A DNA stretch of 64,000 nt, from the NCBI GenBank assembly GCA_027943245.1, contig JANDJZ010000036.1, positions 124,001-188,000 on the forward strand, in the 5' to 3' direction. This stretch comes from Acanthamoeba sp. SK_2022b. Its lineage: Eukaryota > Discosea > Longamoebia > Acanthamoebidae. The notes under the pieces are model-generated. The model had not been told where the DNA came from and made no database searches. It saw nothing but the letters and a program-made list of their open reading frames with translations. Below, one piece after another: positions 1 through 12,040 of this stretch. A program made the translations under genes and the position numbers. Positions within the stretch are counted from its first letter, which is position 1. Each line of letters begins with the position of its first letter.

Positions 1-799
1 TCCTCCGGAGAAGTGTGGTGAAGGGAAGGATGGAGTGTCCGGACGCGAAATGCGCGGGTTAGCCGGCAACGGAGGGAAAGACGAGGGAACACTCGCTCTC
101 TTTCTGCCTTCACTGACACTCGCTTCAAAACGTCTCGTCTCTTTTCGCAAAGTCCGGTCTCTGTCTCGACGGCACGCTCGTACTTCTCGCTCGCTGGCCT
201 GCACGCCAAAAGATAATACAGAAAAAATGAGAGAGCGTTGCTAGTGCCTCCTCCGGGAACCCTGTTCAAACGGGGGGACAGTGCGGGTGCACCTTACAAA
301 GCCGACCTTCCCCTGTCTTTTCCCCCACTTGCAGAGTTGGCGGTGGCCGTTTCAGAGTTTGCTTCAAGTAACCCAGGATAAGAGAGAGCACACAATCACA
401 GGCGGATATTTGAAATCGAGGTTATTTCTGGGCGTGAACCTGGGGACTGGCGATTTCACGTGAAACACCCCGACACATGCAACGGCATTTCTGTCGCTTT
501 ATAGGAAGCTAAGCCTTTTTCGTGACCGATCTCCGGTAAGAGCTTACCGGCGAGCCAATTGGATATCGTCTGCTTGTCCATTGGATGAAAAAATTTAATT
601 CTCCGTTCGCGCGGGTGTACAACGGTCAAAGGGGCCTATTGCTTAAGCTCATAATTGCCCGCGACCGAGGGCATCTTCCTTGAAGCAAGAGAGAAGAACA
701 CGCCCCAGGAACAGCCGGCTTCGCAACACGGCCGAAATAAGGCCGCGTGGATTCGGAAGGCGAAGTTTCTTGTTGAAATGCGCCAGCGGGGCCGCACTA
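1..799. other. Left-edge stretch without a supportable gene
   Basis: Only short ORFs occur here, with no recognisable domain and no coding-like continuity between them. The stretch lies downstream of the 3' end of the PAQR gene on the minus strand. It contains a short inverted repeat at 533-550. It may hold 3' UTR sequence of that gene or of a gene lying to the left of the window. Confidence 0.4.
533..550. repeat. Near-perfect 18-nt inverted repeat
   Basis: CCGGTAAG and CTTACCGG are exact reverse complements separated by the dinucleotide AG. It lies outside any recognised gene, about 250 nt beyond the PAQR stop codon. Its function is unknown; it could be a dyad for a dimeric DNA-binding protein or chance. 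Confidence 0.5.
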
Positions 800-2166
800 T
801 CATGGCAAGAGGCAGGGTGTGGCCTGGTAGTCGACAAGGTCGGCCAAGTTGCCGCAGTAGCCCGCGTAGGCACTCAGCAAGGCACACACATGCCACAGCC
901 CGTGCGAGTGGATGGTGTAGTCGAATGCGCCTGGCCAAAACCGCTCTGGGAATCTGCCCACAGGCTTGTGAGCTGTCGCTACACGCCGGGACGGGGCGAG
1001 TACGCGGTACCGTTGGGCGTTGAGGAAGCCGCCAAGAAAGATAAGCACGCCCGAGAAGAAGTGGTAAATGAAGGCGGACGAGAGACCTGCCAAGACAGCA
1101 TCACCATTGCAGTCGGAGGTTTCCAAGAGGGAGGTTTTCTACTCTCCTTGCGGCGAGAAGGACGCAAGCGGGACCGTACCAATGGCCCTGATGCGTGGCA
1201 CAAAAAGGGAGACTCCCAACACAGCCCGCACAATACAAAAGCCACCCAAGGACAGCGCTCTGGGAGGGCACAGCACGGTCAATCCGCAACAAAGAGAAAA
1301 GCGTTGCGCTATGGGACAAAGCGTGGCACGGGCAGAGAAGATAGTGGGAGGGGGGTACCGCTGCCGCGCGGTAGTGGCACGAATGGCGAATCGAATCATG
1401 GCGAGAGAAAAGAGCAAGAAGGCAATCCAGATGACGGTGGGGAGCACTGTCCAGCAGCGGTAGCCCCACGCGATGAAGGAGTGGGACATGAGGGCCATTC
1501 CGCCTGTCCCGCGGTTACCATCGTTATCACGTCAGATGCCACGACAACCGGCACTTTGGGTGGGTCGGCTGATGGCGTACCGACTGCCGAAAGGAGATCG
1601 TACAGCAAGAGGTTGGTGTACTGTCGCGCCGTTCTATCCAAGCTTAAGGTGAGATGACTGTGTCTCCTGAGCGGTTTGGTTCAAGTAAGTGAAGGGGAAT
1701 CGGCAAGCGAACCTGCAGGCGGGCATGTAGGTGTGGTAGGCAGCAGAGCCCACGAATATGATAGCAAGGGAAAAGAGCAGATACAACCGGTACCAATCCA
1801 CCTCCTCCGCACGCGCCAGCTCATTCTACACACAAAAGGGAGAGATTGTGTGAGCCGCAGTAAACAAGCAACACGTGCGCCCGGCATACGCACCGCGCTG
1901 ATCCAGGCTACTACTAGTGCAGGCAGCAAATGTGTCCATATGTTTGCACCTGCGGGATGAAGAGTGGATTAATCTCATCCAAAAAATGCTAACCACAAGA
2001 AAAAAGATGGCGCACTCTCGTTGTGGAGCTGGAATACGCTGGCAGTGCACTCGGCGAGTGTGGAGGGACAGCGCCGATAGCCTTCCCGTATACACGGATT
2101 AAATTGCAGGTGCTCGGGTAAATCCTTGAATCCACACAGCAAGCACATCTTTCTCGAAGCGGACAC
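800..2166 (-). CDS. PAQR / hemolysin-III family seven-TM membrane protein
   Basis: The spliced protein carries the hallmarks of the progestin-adipoQ receptor family. First comes HNES followed, across an intron at 1950-2015, by ANIWTHLL, matching the family HNE-x-NIWTH signature. TM2 follows with GSAAYHTY. The last exons contain FPERFWPGAFDY and HSHGLWH, matching the PER-PGxFD and SHQxxH motifs. The three histidines that coordinate zinc in family structures are all present. A second intron at 1826-1893 joins in frame to an exon reading EVDWYRLYLLFSLAI. The start at 2166 is the first ATG upstream of the conserved block, and an upstream exon is possible. Family members are receptors or ceramidase-like hydrolases of the CREST superfamily; the substrate here cannot be told. 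Middle exon borders around 1450-1680 are less certain. Confidence 0.85.
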
Positions 2167-2522
2167 AGTTCAAAGGGAGCCAAGACGATGCCTGGCATGT
2201 GACCGTAACCTTCGCGGTGCCCCGGTCGTCCTCTGAGTATACAGCAATTTACGAACGACAACGGTCCGGCCGCAGAACGTACGAGGGATACAGCCGCCGC
2301 TAACGACCCAAGTACTTGCAAGGAGCAAAACAGCCCGGTATGAGTGACATAAGATCAGCAATAAGGTGTTCGCCACGGTTTTGCCACGATCCACGGTGGG
2401 ATACCCACCAGCAAAACATGCTAAGGACATCCCCATTGACTTTGACTGAGGCCCGGTGCAACGAGCGCCGTGAATTGCCTGTGCAACGCTAGAGACGGGC
2501 GACAAGTGTTTATTGGTTGGTT
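2167..2522. other. Intergenic gap between PAQR and RFX genes
   Basis: I see no gene here. The 5' end of the PAQR gene and the 3' end of the RFX-domain gene face into this gap, so it should contain the PAQR promoter and the RFX terminator. Confidence 0.4.
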
Positions 2523-5500
2523 TTAGTTCCTTGGCTTTGTGCTTCTTCGTTGGCGCTTGTTGCGCGCCAGCTCCTCGGCGCTGTCGTCCGACTCGGAGTC
2601 CTCGTTGGCCTGCTGGCGGGGGCCCTTGTGTCTCCTGCTGGTTCTCGGCGAGGGCTCCTCGTGCTCCTCGCGATCTCTTCGTCGCCGGGCCGAGTCCAAG
2701 GCCATCGCGTGTTGCTGCACCTCGGCCTCCTTGGTCGCGTGATGCTCTTCGTCGCGATGCTCCCGCTTCACGAACGACCCGATGGCCGCCGGGTTGTTGG
2801 CTAGATGTGCCAGCAGCGCGGGATCCGCTGGCAACTGCGCAATGGCTGCGGCAGCCGCAGCTGCGGCAGCGTCGGCGGAGGTCGCCTGGTCGGGCGCGCC
2901 ATAGGGATACGGGTAGGGGTAGCCCGAATAGCCAGGGTAGGCCGGGTAGCCCGGCGGCAGACCAGCGGCGCTGGGCGGCGGGTAAGCGGCCGGCAGGCCG
3001 TAGGACAGCAGCTGCGGGAACGAGGTCAATAGAGCCGACAGCGCGGCGGCGTGTGGGAGGAACATCGCTGGATTGTACCCAGCCGCGGCAGCCGCTGCTG
3101 CGGCGACCGCCTGAGAGGACTGGGCCGAGGAAGAGGACGGCTGTGGCGCAGAAGTGGAGCTTGCCGAAGGGTTGGGGATGGGCGGAAGCGTGAAGTAGTG
3201 GGGCAGGGCCGACGAAGCGGACGGCTGGGCGGAGCTAGAAGAGGAGAGCGACGGGTAGGCCCCTGCAAAGGCGGAAGAAGAGGGCCCCTCGCCGGAGCTA
3301 TCGGTCGGCTCCCGGGGAAGGAAGGCCGCGGTCGGAGTCGGGGAGCTCGGGCGGATGGGAGCCGAAGCGAACGAAGAGGACGGCGTGGGCAAGGCGTTGA
3401 CCGACCGCTTCAAGCTGCTGGACGACGACGAACCCGAGGGCGTCGACACGGAGACCGACGACGAGCGTGGCCCGGACGCGGACGACGCGGACGACGCGGC
3501 CGAGTAGTAGGACGCCGAGGGGTAGTACGAGAAGGACGAGGTGGGCGAGGAGGAGCGGAAGGAGCCCATGTGGAAGGTCGGTTTTGAGGAAGAGGTCGAC
3601 GACGCGCTGTCGCCGTTGCTGCTGCTGCTGCTGCTGCTGTGGGCGTGGGGCGCGGCGGCAGAGGGAGGCGATGGATTGCGCGAGTTGAGCGACGTCGAGC
3701 GCGAGCGCGAGCGCGATCCGGAGGACGCGATGGCGACCGGGGGAGAGGAGGGAGTCTGGCTCGTATCCTGCGAAGGTGGCGAAGACGACGCCAGCGAAGA
3801 CGACGACGCCGACGAAGAGGCGGCGACGGCCTGGGCCGATAAAGTGGAGTGGGCCAGCAGGCTCGACGTGGGTCCGATGTTGGAGTAGTAGGTGATGTTG
3901 TTGTTGCGGGACCCGAGCCGTCTCGTGTTGACAAAGGGGAAGACCTCGCGGAAGATCTTGCCCAGCACGCTGCTGGTCGTGGGCTCGATTCCCACGCGAT
4001 TGCAGTAGGCCAGGTAGTCCTTGTAGACCATCTTCTTCGCCACCGACTGGCCCTGCACCTCGACATACGAGCTCTTAAGCCTGCAGCACCAATAGAAATC
4101 AATAAGTTAATAACAACAAATATGAAGCAATTACATGAAACAAACGTCGATCGATTACATCGAAGCGGAGCCAGCGGCGTATGACTCGCACCATTCCTTG
4201 ATCCAGGGCACGGCATTGCCCTTGGCCAGCGAAATGAACTTCTTGCCCCTGGCCTTCTCGGCGGCCTCCTTTTCGGGCTGGTAGCTCTCGTACACCGGCC
4301 CGCTGATGACCTGAGGAGAGGGCGAGGCAGGAGAAAGGTGGGTGAAGGGAGTTTTTTTTTTTTTTTTTGTTAGTTTTTGGCTCCGAGCAACTGTTTACCT
4401 CGGTGAGGGTGGTGAGCGTCACGAGAAGAGCCGTCAGACACCCGTGCAGTTTCTCTTCTACATCTTTCTGGAACTGCAACTGGACCACTGCATAAAGGAG
4501 GAGTAGTAGTAGTGAGACGATGGCTCCTGGCGAATAGCGACGACAGGCTTCACGTACGTTCGGCGCTGAGATCGGTCACTTGCTCAACGACCTTGTCCAC
4601 GGCCAGCGAGGAGAACTCCTTCACCCAGTAGCAGAAGCGGAGCAGATCCACACAATAGCCCTGAAACGCGTCCATCCAACAACGCAAGCAGGGGCGCACG
4701 GTCGTGAGATAAACGGGGGCATCTCTTCGGTTGAAGTGGGGGGGCTCCTTACGGTCAACGTCAACGCGTGAAGAAGGATCAGGATGAGCGTGTGTTGCGT
4801 GTCAGGGTTAGCAAACTGTTCGAAGACTGGGAAGAGCTTTGTGTGCAGCGCCTACGTATTTGAGGTGATAGGAGTTAGGGCTATCTCCCATATGTGGACG
4901 AGCAGCAGCGTTGAATGAATAGAGCGCCAGGTACCGTGAAACGCTCGAGGAACTTGGGATCAATGCGCGTCTGGGCGTTGGTGAGGAACTGGAGAATCTC
5001 CGACGACCGAGTCCGCACGTTCTGTTCGTCGTACCACTTGCGGAGGCCCTCCTGGGTCGGCAGCTGCGCAGGCGCGCCTTCCTTGGTCGACTGCGTGCCT
5101 TGATTCTGTTGTGTTGTGTTGTTGTTGTCGTCGTCGTCGTCGTCGTCACACCAGTTAGATCTCCCTCTCCCCCCCAACGCGTCTAGTGAGGTGAATTGGC
5201 ACCAGATTCCACACATGAGTCAGTGGCAGTTGTCCCCTCGTGGGAGTGTTCTCCTTGGGCGAAACAAGGTTCTCGACTCTGGCCTTACCGTTCTGTGTGC
5301 GGGAAAGATCGCGAGGTAAGCGGGAGCCGCACAGCACGCGCAGCTGGGGAGGGAGGCAGGCGCACATCGCGCGGGGCTAGGTGCGTGTCGTCCAGTTCGA
5401 TTACGTTTTCTCCCTCTCGGCGGGAGCTCTTGCGCTTACTCCTACGAAGACCAGCGGCCTGATTGGGCGAGGAAGGCTCCTGATCCTTGGCCTCTTCCTT

Positions 5501-6858
5501 GCCTGCGCCAGCAAAAAAGCAGTTAAAAGGGAGTCAAACCAAGGCCAAGCAATTTGGCGCAGTTACGAGATCCACAGCAGCCGAACTCCGCCCACCAGTA
5601 CAACGCGAAATTTGGCAAACCCAATAAAATAAGTGGGCGTCACCGGGATGTGTATCTCGCGTCCAGTTACGCCACGAATTGCGTGTGGCGTATCTGGCAC
5701 ATTAACAATGGCTGTACCTTTTTGGAGGGTCTTGAGCGTGGCGGCCTTGACGGTCGAGGCAAAATCGGCCCACATGTCCGAAGCCCCGCCGCTCGAAGCC
5801 GCGGCAGAGCCGTTGGTTGTCGCAGCCGACGACGGGTGGGGTGGGATGGGGAAGGGCGGGAATGGGAGGGACACGTCGCGAAGCGGGGGCAGCATGGTCG
5901 GCGGCATCGGCGGCAGCGAGAGAGAGGGCGGAGAGGAGGGACCTGCGGGCGCCTTGGCGGTATCAGTCTTATCCATTTGGATGGGCGGCAGCTGCGGCGA
6001 CGGCGCACGAGTGTCGCCCGCGGCCGCAGGCTTGGCCTTCACGGTGAGCGGGAGGAAGGCCCCGACCCCATGCCCCTGCGCCGGCCTGGCGGAGACAAGC
6101 GGCGAGGGCGGCGAGGGCAGACGGCCCTTTCGCGCTGCTGCGGCGAAGGCGAGACGTGTAAGGGCCGACGTGGAGGACTCGTCAAAGAGCGCGGAAGAGA
6201 GCTTGAGCTCGAAGCGCGCCTCGCCCTTGGCGGGATCGTGCGAGAGCAACTGCAGCTTGGCGGCGTTGATGGGCAGCGTCACGGGGGACGGGGCTTCGTC
6301 TACGTGTTCCACTTCTTGTTCGCCGCTCCCCTTTGCGTTCTTATCGCTTCTTAGTCCGGAGTCTTCGTTCTTTTGTCGCTTTTCGCTTTGTTCGGGGTTC
6401 GTCCAGAGCTGCCAGATGAAGTAGACCTTGTCCTTTCTGCCCTCCTGCTCCTTCGCTCCCTCCTCCTCCTCCTCCTCCTCTTCAACGACGTGCAACTCTT
6501 CTTCTTCGTCTTCCGAATCAGCGGCTCGCTTCTTTACCCGCGACGTCTTGCTCGCGGACACCTCCGAGGCCGGTTGTTGCTCGTCTGCGACGTCTGCGTG
6601 TCTCACGCGCAGCTCGCCCTCCCCGGCCAGCTCCTCGCTCTCGGCGACCAGGACGTAGTATCGGTCGCAATCGACCGGGCCCGACACGGGCACCTCGGCC
6701 GGCGGCGCCGGCTTCTCGGCACGGCCACCGAGGGATCGTCGCCGGGCCTTGCGGATCGGCGGGGCCGGGCTGGTCATCTGTTCGATAAGTCGCAGCTGCA
6801 TGCGCGCGCTGTGTTGGTTGTTCGTGGTGCGTAGTTGTGGCTGGTGGATGGCTTGCAA
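2523..6858 (-). CDS. Large RFX-type winged-helix DNA-binding protein
   Basis: Several exons splice in frame into one protein. The first exon (from 6858) encodes about 420 residues that are acidic and proline/serine rich. Short exons then give a helical region near 4150-5100 (for example EGLRKWYDEQNVRTRSSEI). An RFX DNA-binding domain follows: AVPWIKEWCESYAAG, then across the intron at about 4081-4150 KKMVYKDYLAYC, FGK-like VLGKIFREVFP and NTRRLGSRNNN, which matches the RFX winged-helix core ending in TRRLGTRG. The C-terminal half is a long Ser/Ala/Pro-rich, disordered tail. RFX domains bind X-box DNA and occur in transcription factors and in ARID2/RSC9-type remodeller subunits. No ARID domain was recognised, so the subfamily is open. 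A T17 tract at 4352-4368 lies in an intron. Confidence 0.75.
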
Positions 6859-8219
6859 CCACCTGGCGGTGACCTTCTACTCCTGTATAACTCCGATTCG
6901 GTTGCGCGGCAGGCGAAAGTTCTTTGGTCCTACACCACGTGCCTGTGGGAGTGAAAGCCGGTGAGCAACGTTGCGTGGGGTGGGGAAAGAGCGGACCCAC
7001 GAGCTGCTCTCAACAACGGGCCAGGCCCTACCCAACCATCAAAATAAATGGGAGAAAAAGAAAACCATCTTGTAACATCATTTGCGGGTGACTCAGTAAA
7101 GCGCACAAAGTTCCCCTGCAACTAGCTAGTAGCGATGACCAAGCAAGTTACATTGTCGGATGTTGTTGGACAGCTGCAGAAATAAAGTGCCGCAGTACAC
7201 GGTGCGTGTACGTGAAGGGGAAGCAGCCACCCCCCCCAACGGGGGTGGGCTGTGGATTTCCGTTCCCTCGGCCGGAGCGCGGGAGAGTGTGGTGGATTAA
7301 GTCACAAGCTCTCGGGTTGAAGTGCAACTCTAATCTTTGGATTTCGATTTTCATCAATCGTAGAGTGTAATGGAATGGAAATATTCAACACGATTTAGAT
7401 TTGTGCGGATGTGTAACCTCCTCTGTTCTTCTTGATCGAGCGCAAAGGAAAAGAACGAAGACGATAAAATGAAGAAGAGCGAAAGAGAAGAACAGCGAGA
7501 GTTGGACGTACAGGTTGAAGCGCGGCTTGGTTGGTTTTTGGGGGGGCGGGGGAGGTGCTGCTGCAGGCTGCGGAGAAGAAAGGAGAAACGGGTTTGTGTG
7601 CTCGCGCAGCTGCCCGTTGCCGCTGAGCGGGGGTTGCTTGACGAATCCCCTTGTTCCAAACCGGCTGGTTGGCCTGTGCTTTATCCCCAGTTATGCCGCC
7701 CAACGTGTGCTTTGATTAGCCGCGACCACACCAGACGCCAAAGAAAATCACAACCATCTTGCAACCCACGCAGCCCCGCATAGCTGCACTTCCCGCAGCT
7801 GCGGTTGCTTGTCGACACTGTCATTTCTGGTTCATTAGCAAGCGTAGTTTTCGAACCGTCAGCCTGCAACGGACTCCAACCTACACGGTTTCTGTAGAAT
7901 GTGTGCGGCAAGCCGGCGCGCAGTCGCTGCGACCAGGCAACGAGGCCACGCCTCACAAGGCGGAGCTGAAAGGCGGGTTTACACGAAGCGGGGCAATGTT
8001 AACAGTTGTTCCGCTGCAACGGTGGTCCTCCGCGACAAGCAGCGCGGAGCTGGCTGAGGCAAGGGGGGCGAGCCCAGACATTCACGACACACACAAACAA
8101 GGTACGGTGCGAGTGGGGTAAGTGAGTTGGTTTATGTATCGCGTAACCACGTCATTGGTCACGCTAAAGCGAAGGAGTGCAAGCGCGAAACAGGACGAGA
8201 TAGAGGAGCAGGCGAGCTC
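6859..8219. other. Intergenic region, RFX promoter and desaturase 3' side
   Basis: About 1.4 kb with only short overlapping ORFs and no recognised domain. The 5' end of the RFX gene faces it from the left and the 3' end of the desaturase gene from the right. A C/G-rich run at about 7231-7250 is present. I could not support a gene or RNA. Confidence 0.4.
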
Positions 8220-11200
8220 CTACTCGCTCTTCACCTTCTCCACCAGCTTGCCGACGCGCAAGGTATCGATGATGTTACGGGCAGCGTTCGAGTGGTTGTA
8301 CACCGCGCCGTTGAAGGCAGCCGACGCGTCCTACGCGGGAGAGAGGTGAAGCGTAAGTTGCATACCAATGACGAGAGCTGGCATCACGAATGTGGGGGAG
8401 CGGAACAACTCAAGTCAAGGGGCAAAGCCTTACCTTGCCCAGGTAGGGCTTGACGATGGCGGACCCGGCGGGATGCTCGTCGATGAAGCCTCGCACGTCG
8501 TGAACAAAGCCATCCACAACGATGAGGTGCTCGCCCTTTTCGAACTCCTCCTTCACCTTCTCCATGGTGTACTCGGGGAGGGTGTCGGGCTGCGGCCCCC
8601 AGTGAAGAAGCTCTCGGCGGCGGACGACCTCCTTCTCGAGCATCTGGAGCTTGCCCTTCTCGATGGTCTCCTTGTCGAAGCGCATGAGGTGGTAGGTGCC
8701 GCCCACGAACGAGAGGGCCCAGATGAGCCACTTGGTGGGGTCGAAGGAGTGGTACTCGGCGCCGTTGCGGTAGTCGTAGGGGAACTCGTGGTGAAAGTTG
8801 TGGTAGCCCTCGCCGAAGGTTATGAGACCCACCAGCCACGAATCCCTCGGGGTGCGCTGGTCCGAGTAGGTGAACGAACCGAAGTAGTGGGCGACGCTGT
8901 TCACGCAGAACGTGGCGTGGTGCACCAACACGCGCGACAGAACGCCTGGACCAAGGGAAAAGCACGAAGCAGCCAAGGTCAGAGCTCGACTTCAACGCAC
9001 GCAAGCGAGAGGCGCTAAGTGGAAGTAAAAGTGTCAGAGTGAACGCACCGGCGATGAGGAAGCCGCCCATCCAGTCACCCCAGAAGAGGCCGGCAATGAC
9101 GGTGGGGAGGACGAGGCCCTGAAGCAGGGCCAGGGGCGCGTAGTACTCGTCCTGGAAGCGCATGACGGGGTCGCGCTGCAGGTCCCGGATGTCCGACTTG
9201 GGGGGATCCCTCTGCCAGAGCAGCCAGCCGAGGTGGGCGTACCAGAAGCCCTTCTTGATCGTGTAGGGGTCCTTGTCGGTATCGGTGTACCTGTGGTGGG
9301 CCCTGTGATCGTTGCACCACTCAAGGCACGACATCTGGAAGCAGCCGGTGGCGAAGAACAGCAGCGTGTACTTGAACTGTTGTTGTTGTTGTTGTTGTTG
9401 TTGAGGTGAGCACACATACACACCAAAGACGGTGGCGGCGAGGCCAGCGATGAACTGGACAGGCGTACGATGGGGTGAGCAGAGTAGGCGCGGTGCGAGA
9501 AGAGGCGGTGGTAGCCGGCGGTGATGCCGATGCCTCCGGTGGCGTAGTGGATGAAGAACAGCACCCACGTCTGCCAGTACCACTGGCAGTAGATGACGCC
9601 CACGGCACCGAGTACGGGGGTGATGGCCAGGAAGAGGGCAGTGATCCAGTTGACCTCCTTAAGCATGTCGGCGATGACGTCGCGCGCCTGAGTGGCGTCC
9701 TTGATCAGGCCCTTGCTGACGAGCTCGCCGGTGCGCGACTTGAGCAGGGCGAAGAAGTCGACCTCCTCCAGGCGCACGGAGATGGACTCGGTCGTCGACT
9801 CCTTGAGGAACTTGAACGCTTCCTTGAGGTTGTAGATGGGGATCATGGGGTTGGTCTGCTTGACTCTCCTCTCCTCCTTCAGGTTGTCCTTGGCCTCGCT
9901 CTGCACATCGGCGAAACAGTCGTCCCGAACGCTGTTGTTAGTTTGGGCCTTGAGGGAAGGGGCGACGCGACTCAAGCGTACCTCCTCTTCGGCAGGGAGA
10001 TCAACGTTGAGGGAGGTGGTGAACTGGTGGAGCGAGGACACAGCGTAGTTGAGCTCGCAGGACAAGAACTCGACCCACTTGGGGTACTTATAGTGAGCCA
10101 GAGTCACGAGGTCGCTGCGGAGGGAAGAAGTGAGTCTATGGCCCGCGAACTACCCGGGATAGAAATCGAGACCGGAAGAGGAGCGTGCGCACCTCTTCTC
10201 GATCTTGGAGATGAGCCTGAGGAGGGACGAAGTCTTGAGGAACGAGGAGGCCCAGAAGTGGTACACCGCGATGGGCATGATGTAGTACTTGAACAGGCCC
10301 CACACGCCGGTGAAGTAGATGACCAGCGGGAAGAAGATGGCCGCCACCAGGTAGAGCGCGACCAGGTTGCCCAACACACGCTTGCTCTATAGAATACGGA
10401 ACGGCGAAAGAGCATGAGCACACGTTCGCTCACCAACACTTGGGACAATGGTGGTCACGTTACATGGGGAGAACGAGCAGGTATACCTTAAGGGAGAAGA
10501 GTGCCTCGATATGCGCGGTGATGCCCTGCCAGAACGAGCTGCACCACCAGAAGTGGGAGCACGACAGGTAGTTCTGCACCTTGGCGCACACGGTCTCCTG
10601 CTGCTGCGTGAGCTCCTCGCGCCTGGTCCAAGGCAACGTGAGAAGAATTGCGCAACGAGTGCCTGGCCAGGGGTGTCCATGGAACACCGAGTACCACGGA
10701 CACCAAGTGGGGAAAAATTGCGGGGGGGGGGGCAGTGTACCAGGCCTCGAAGGGCAGCATGAGGGGAATCAGGCAGATCTGGCCGACAATGTGGTTGATG
10801 ACGGTGTTATTAAAGAACGTGTCGGTACCGCAGGCATAACCGACTGCCAGCAACTGGAAAAGCAGTGCATTAATAATTGTTAAAAAAGCACGAGAATCCC
10901 TCGTGAAAGAGGCGAGCATCAATTAAAGCACGGAATGAGGGGAACGTACGCTGGCGAAGCAAGTGCCCGTGATGATCCAACCGAGCGGAAGGAGATACCA
11001 CGGCATGACGGTGAGGAACGCATAGGCGGTGGTCAACAGAACCAGGGCCTTGGTGAGCCTGAGGAAGGCCTTGCCACTGCTGCGCTCGAACAGCTGTTTC
11101 CATGAGCGTAAACAGGCGCCATGGTTAACACACGGCCAATTATGCAAATTGGTCATAAAACACAAGGGGGGACCTAATAAGCGCCATCAGAGTGTGCGGT

Positions 11201-11297
11201 GCGTTACCTTCTTGGGGAGCTTTAGCATCTGCTGCATCTTGGGAGGCAGATCAGAGATCGATGGCATCGTCGGGCACATGAGCTTCAATTCCTCCAT
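8220..11297 (-). CDS. Desaturase fusion: degenerate desaturase domain + delta-9-type acyl-CoA desaturase + cytochrome b5
   Basis: Exons splice in frame from MEELKLMCP (11297) to VEKVKSE (8220). The middle part is a standard delta-9 desaturase with all three histidine boxes: HRLFSH, HRAHH (in CNDHRAHHRY) and HNFHH. It ends in a cytochrome b5 domain with the haem motif HPAG, as in fungal OLE1. The N-terminal part aligns by eye to a delta-12/omega-type desaturase, including TM segments, GYACGTDTFFNNTVINHIVG, an LPFEAWR region and IPIYNLKEAF. Its three histidine boxes are replaced: GYACGT for GHDCGH, WREEL for WRxxHxxHH and SLHQFTTSL for HVxHH. The C-terminal desaturase should introduce a double bond into acyl-CoA in the ER. 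The N-terminal half is predicted to be catalytically inactive. An intron at about 9378-9403 carries a TTG microsatellite. Splice joins for exons at 11208-11297, 10950-11093 and 10741-10853 were checked for phase. Confidence 0.88.
9378..9403. repeat. TGT/TTG trinucleotide microsatellite in desaturase intron
   Basis: Eight to nine uninterrupted TGT units lie inside the intron that separates the first histidine box exon from the HRAHH exon. Confidence 0.8.
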
Positions 11298-12040
11298 CTT
11301 GAATCTGAAATTACGTACGTGATATTGTGTTAACTAAATTACCAGGTTTCTCGAGGAGCATCAATCTGGTTACCTGCTGTGGTGTTGTCTGGCCCTTCTC
11401 CTGCGACGAATGACAGATCCCGGCTGTGCACGGGCGCGCTTGGGTGGTGCGAAGAGAAGACAAAGAGAACGTAGGAAAGCGACGCCGAACTTGCCTCTCG
11501 CCGGAGGCCGACCCCAACCAATGGCCTACCACAACCCCGAGCCCAAGTGCCCACCCGAATTGAAGGAGTTTAGACACCTCTGCGAAACTACAGCGACAGG
11601 CCATCTTCTCCCCCAATGGGCAATTTCTCACGTTGCTGGGCATCGAGCACGAGAGGGTTGGCATAGAAACAGTTTTTTTTGGAGAGTTTTTTCTTTTCTT
11701 TTTTTTTTGAAGGAGGTACAGAAGGTGTCATCTCCAGCACTCTACAACATCACAAAATTGTTGGGAATGGCCTCAGGCCCCTTGTACTTCTAGTAAAGGG
11801 TGTGTTGAAGACCAAGGAGTAGTAAAGGGTGTGCCAGAAATTTGAAGAAGTGGGTACAGATGCCAATCTGTTTATGTCCTCCTACTGGCTGTCTATTGGA
11901 GAAGACTAAAAGTCTCTTGCCAGGCTCCAGTGACAGGCCTATCAACTATGTGGCCGTTCCTGGCTCAGTGGGCGAGCATGCACTGTCCTTGAGCTTGGTT
12001 AGATTTCTCTTTTTCCTGGCACAGAAAAGGTTGGTAAAAG
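11298..12040. other. Divergent promoter region between desaturase and NTMT1
   Basis: The two genes are transcribed away from each other from this 740-bp stretch. The 13-mer AGTAAAGGGTGTG occurs twice, at 11792-11804 and 11821-11833. A T-rich run lies near 11671-11709. A splice-acceptor-like TTTCAG ends just before the desaturase ATG, which suggests a 5' UTR intron. No separate gene is supported. Confidence 0.45.

Noticed and set aside
680..1657. 325-codon plus-strand ORF
   Set aside because: It is antisense to the PAQR exons, is low in recognisable motifs and has the biased Arg/Gly composition of a GC-rich shadow frame.
4150..4160. In-frame stop after the exon ending AAGSASM, which would separate the helical block from the RFX exon
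   Set aside because: A donor GTAATC lies before the stop, and the acceptor CTGCAG joins in phase into LKSSYVEVQGQ, completing the RFX domain.
2513..4216. Long ORFs opposite or in other frames of the RFX gene (Arg/Pro-rich)
   Set aside because: They mirror the Ser-rich coding frame; the RFX winged-helix motifs fix the true strand and frame.
9475..10392. 305-codon plus-strand ORF
   Set aside because: Antisense to the delta-9 desaturase exons with His-box motifs on the minus strand.
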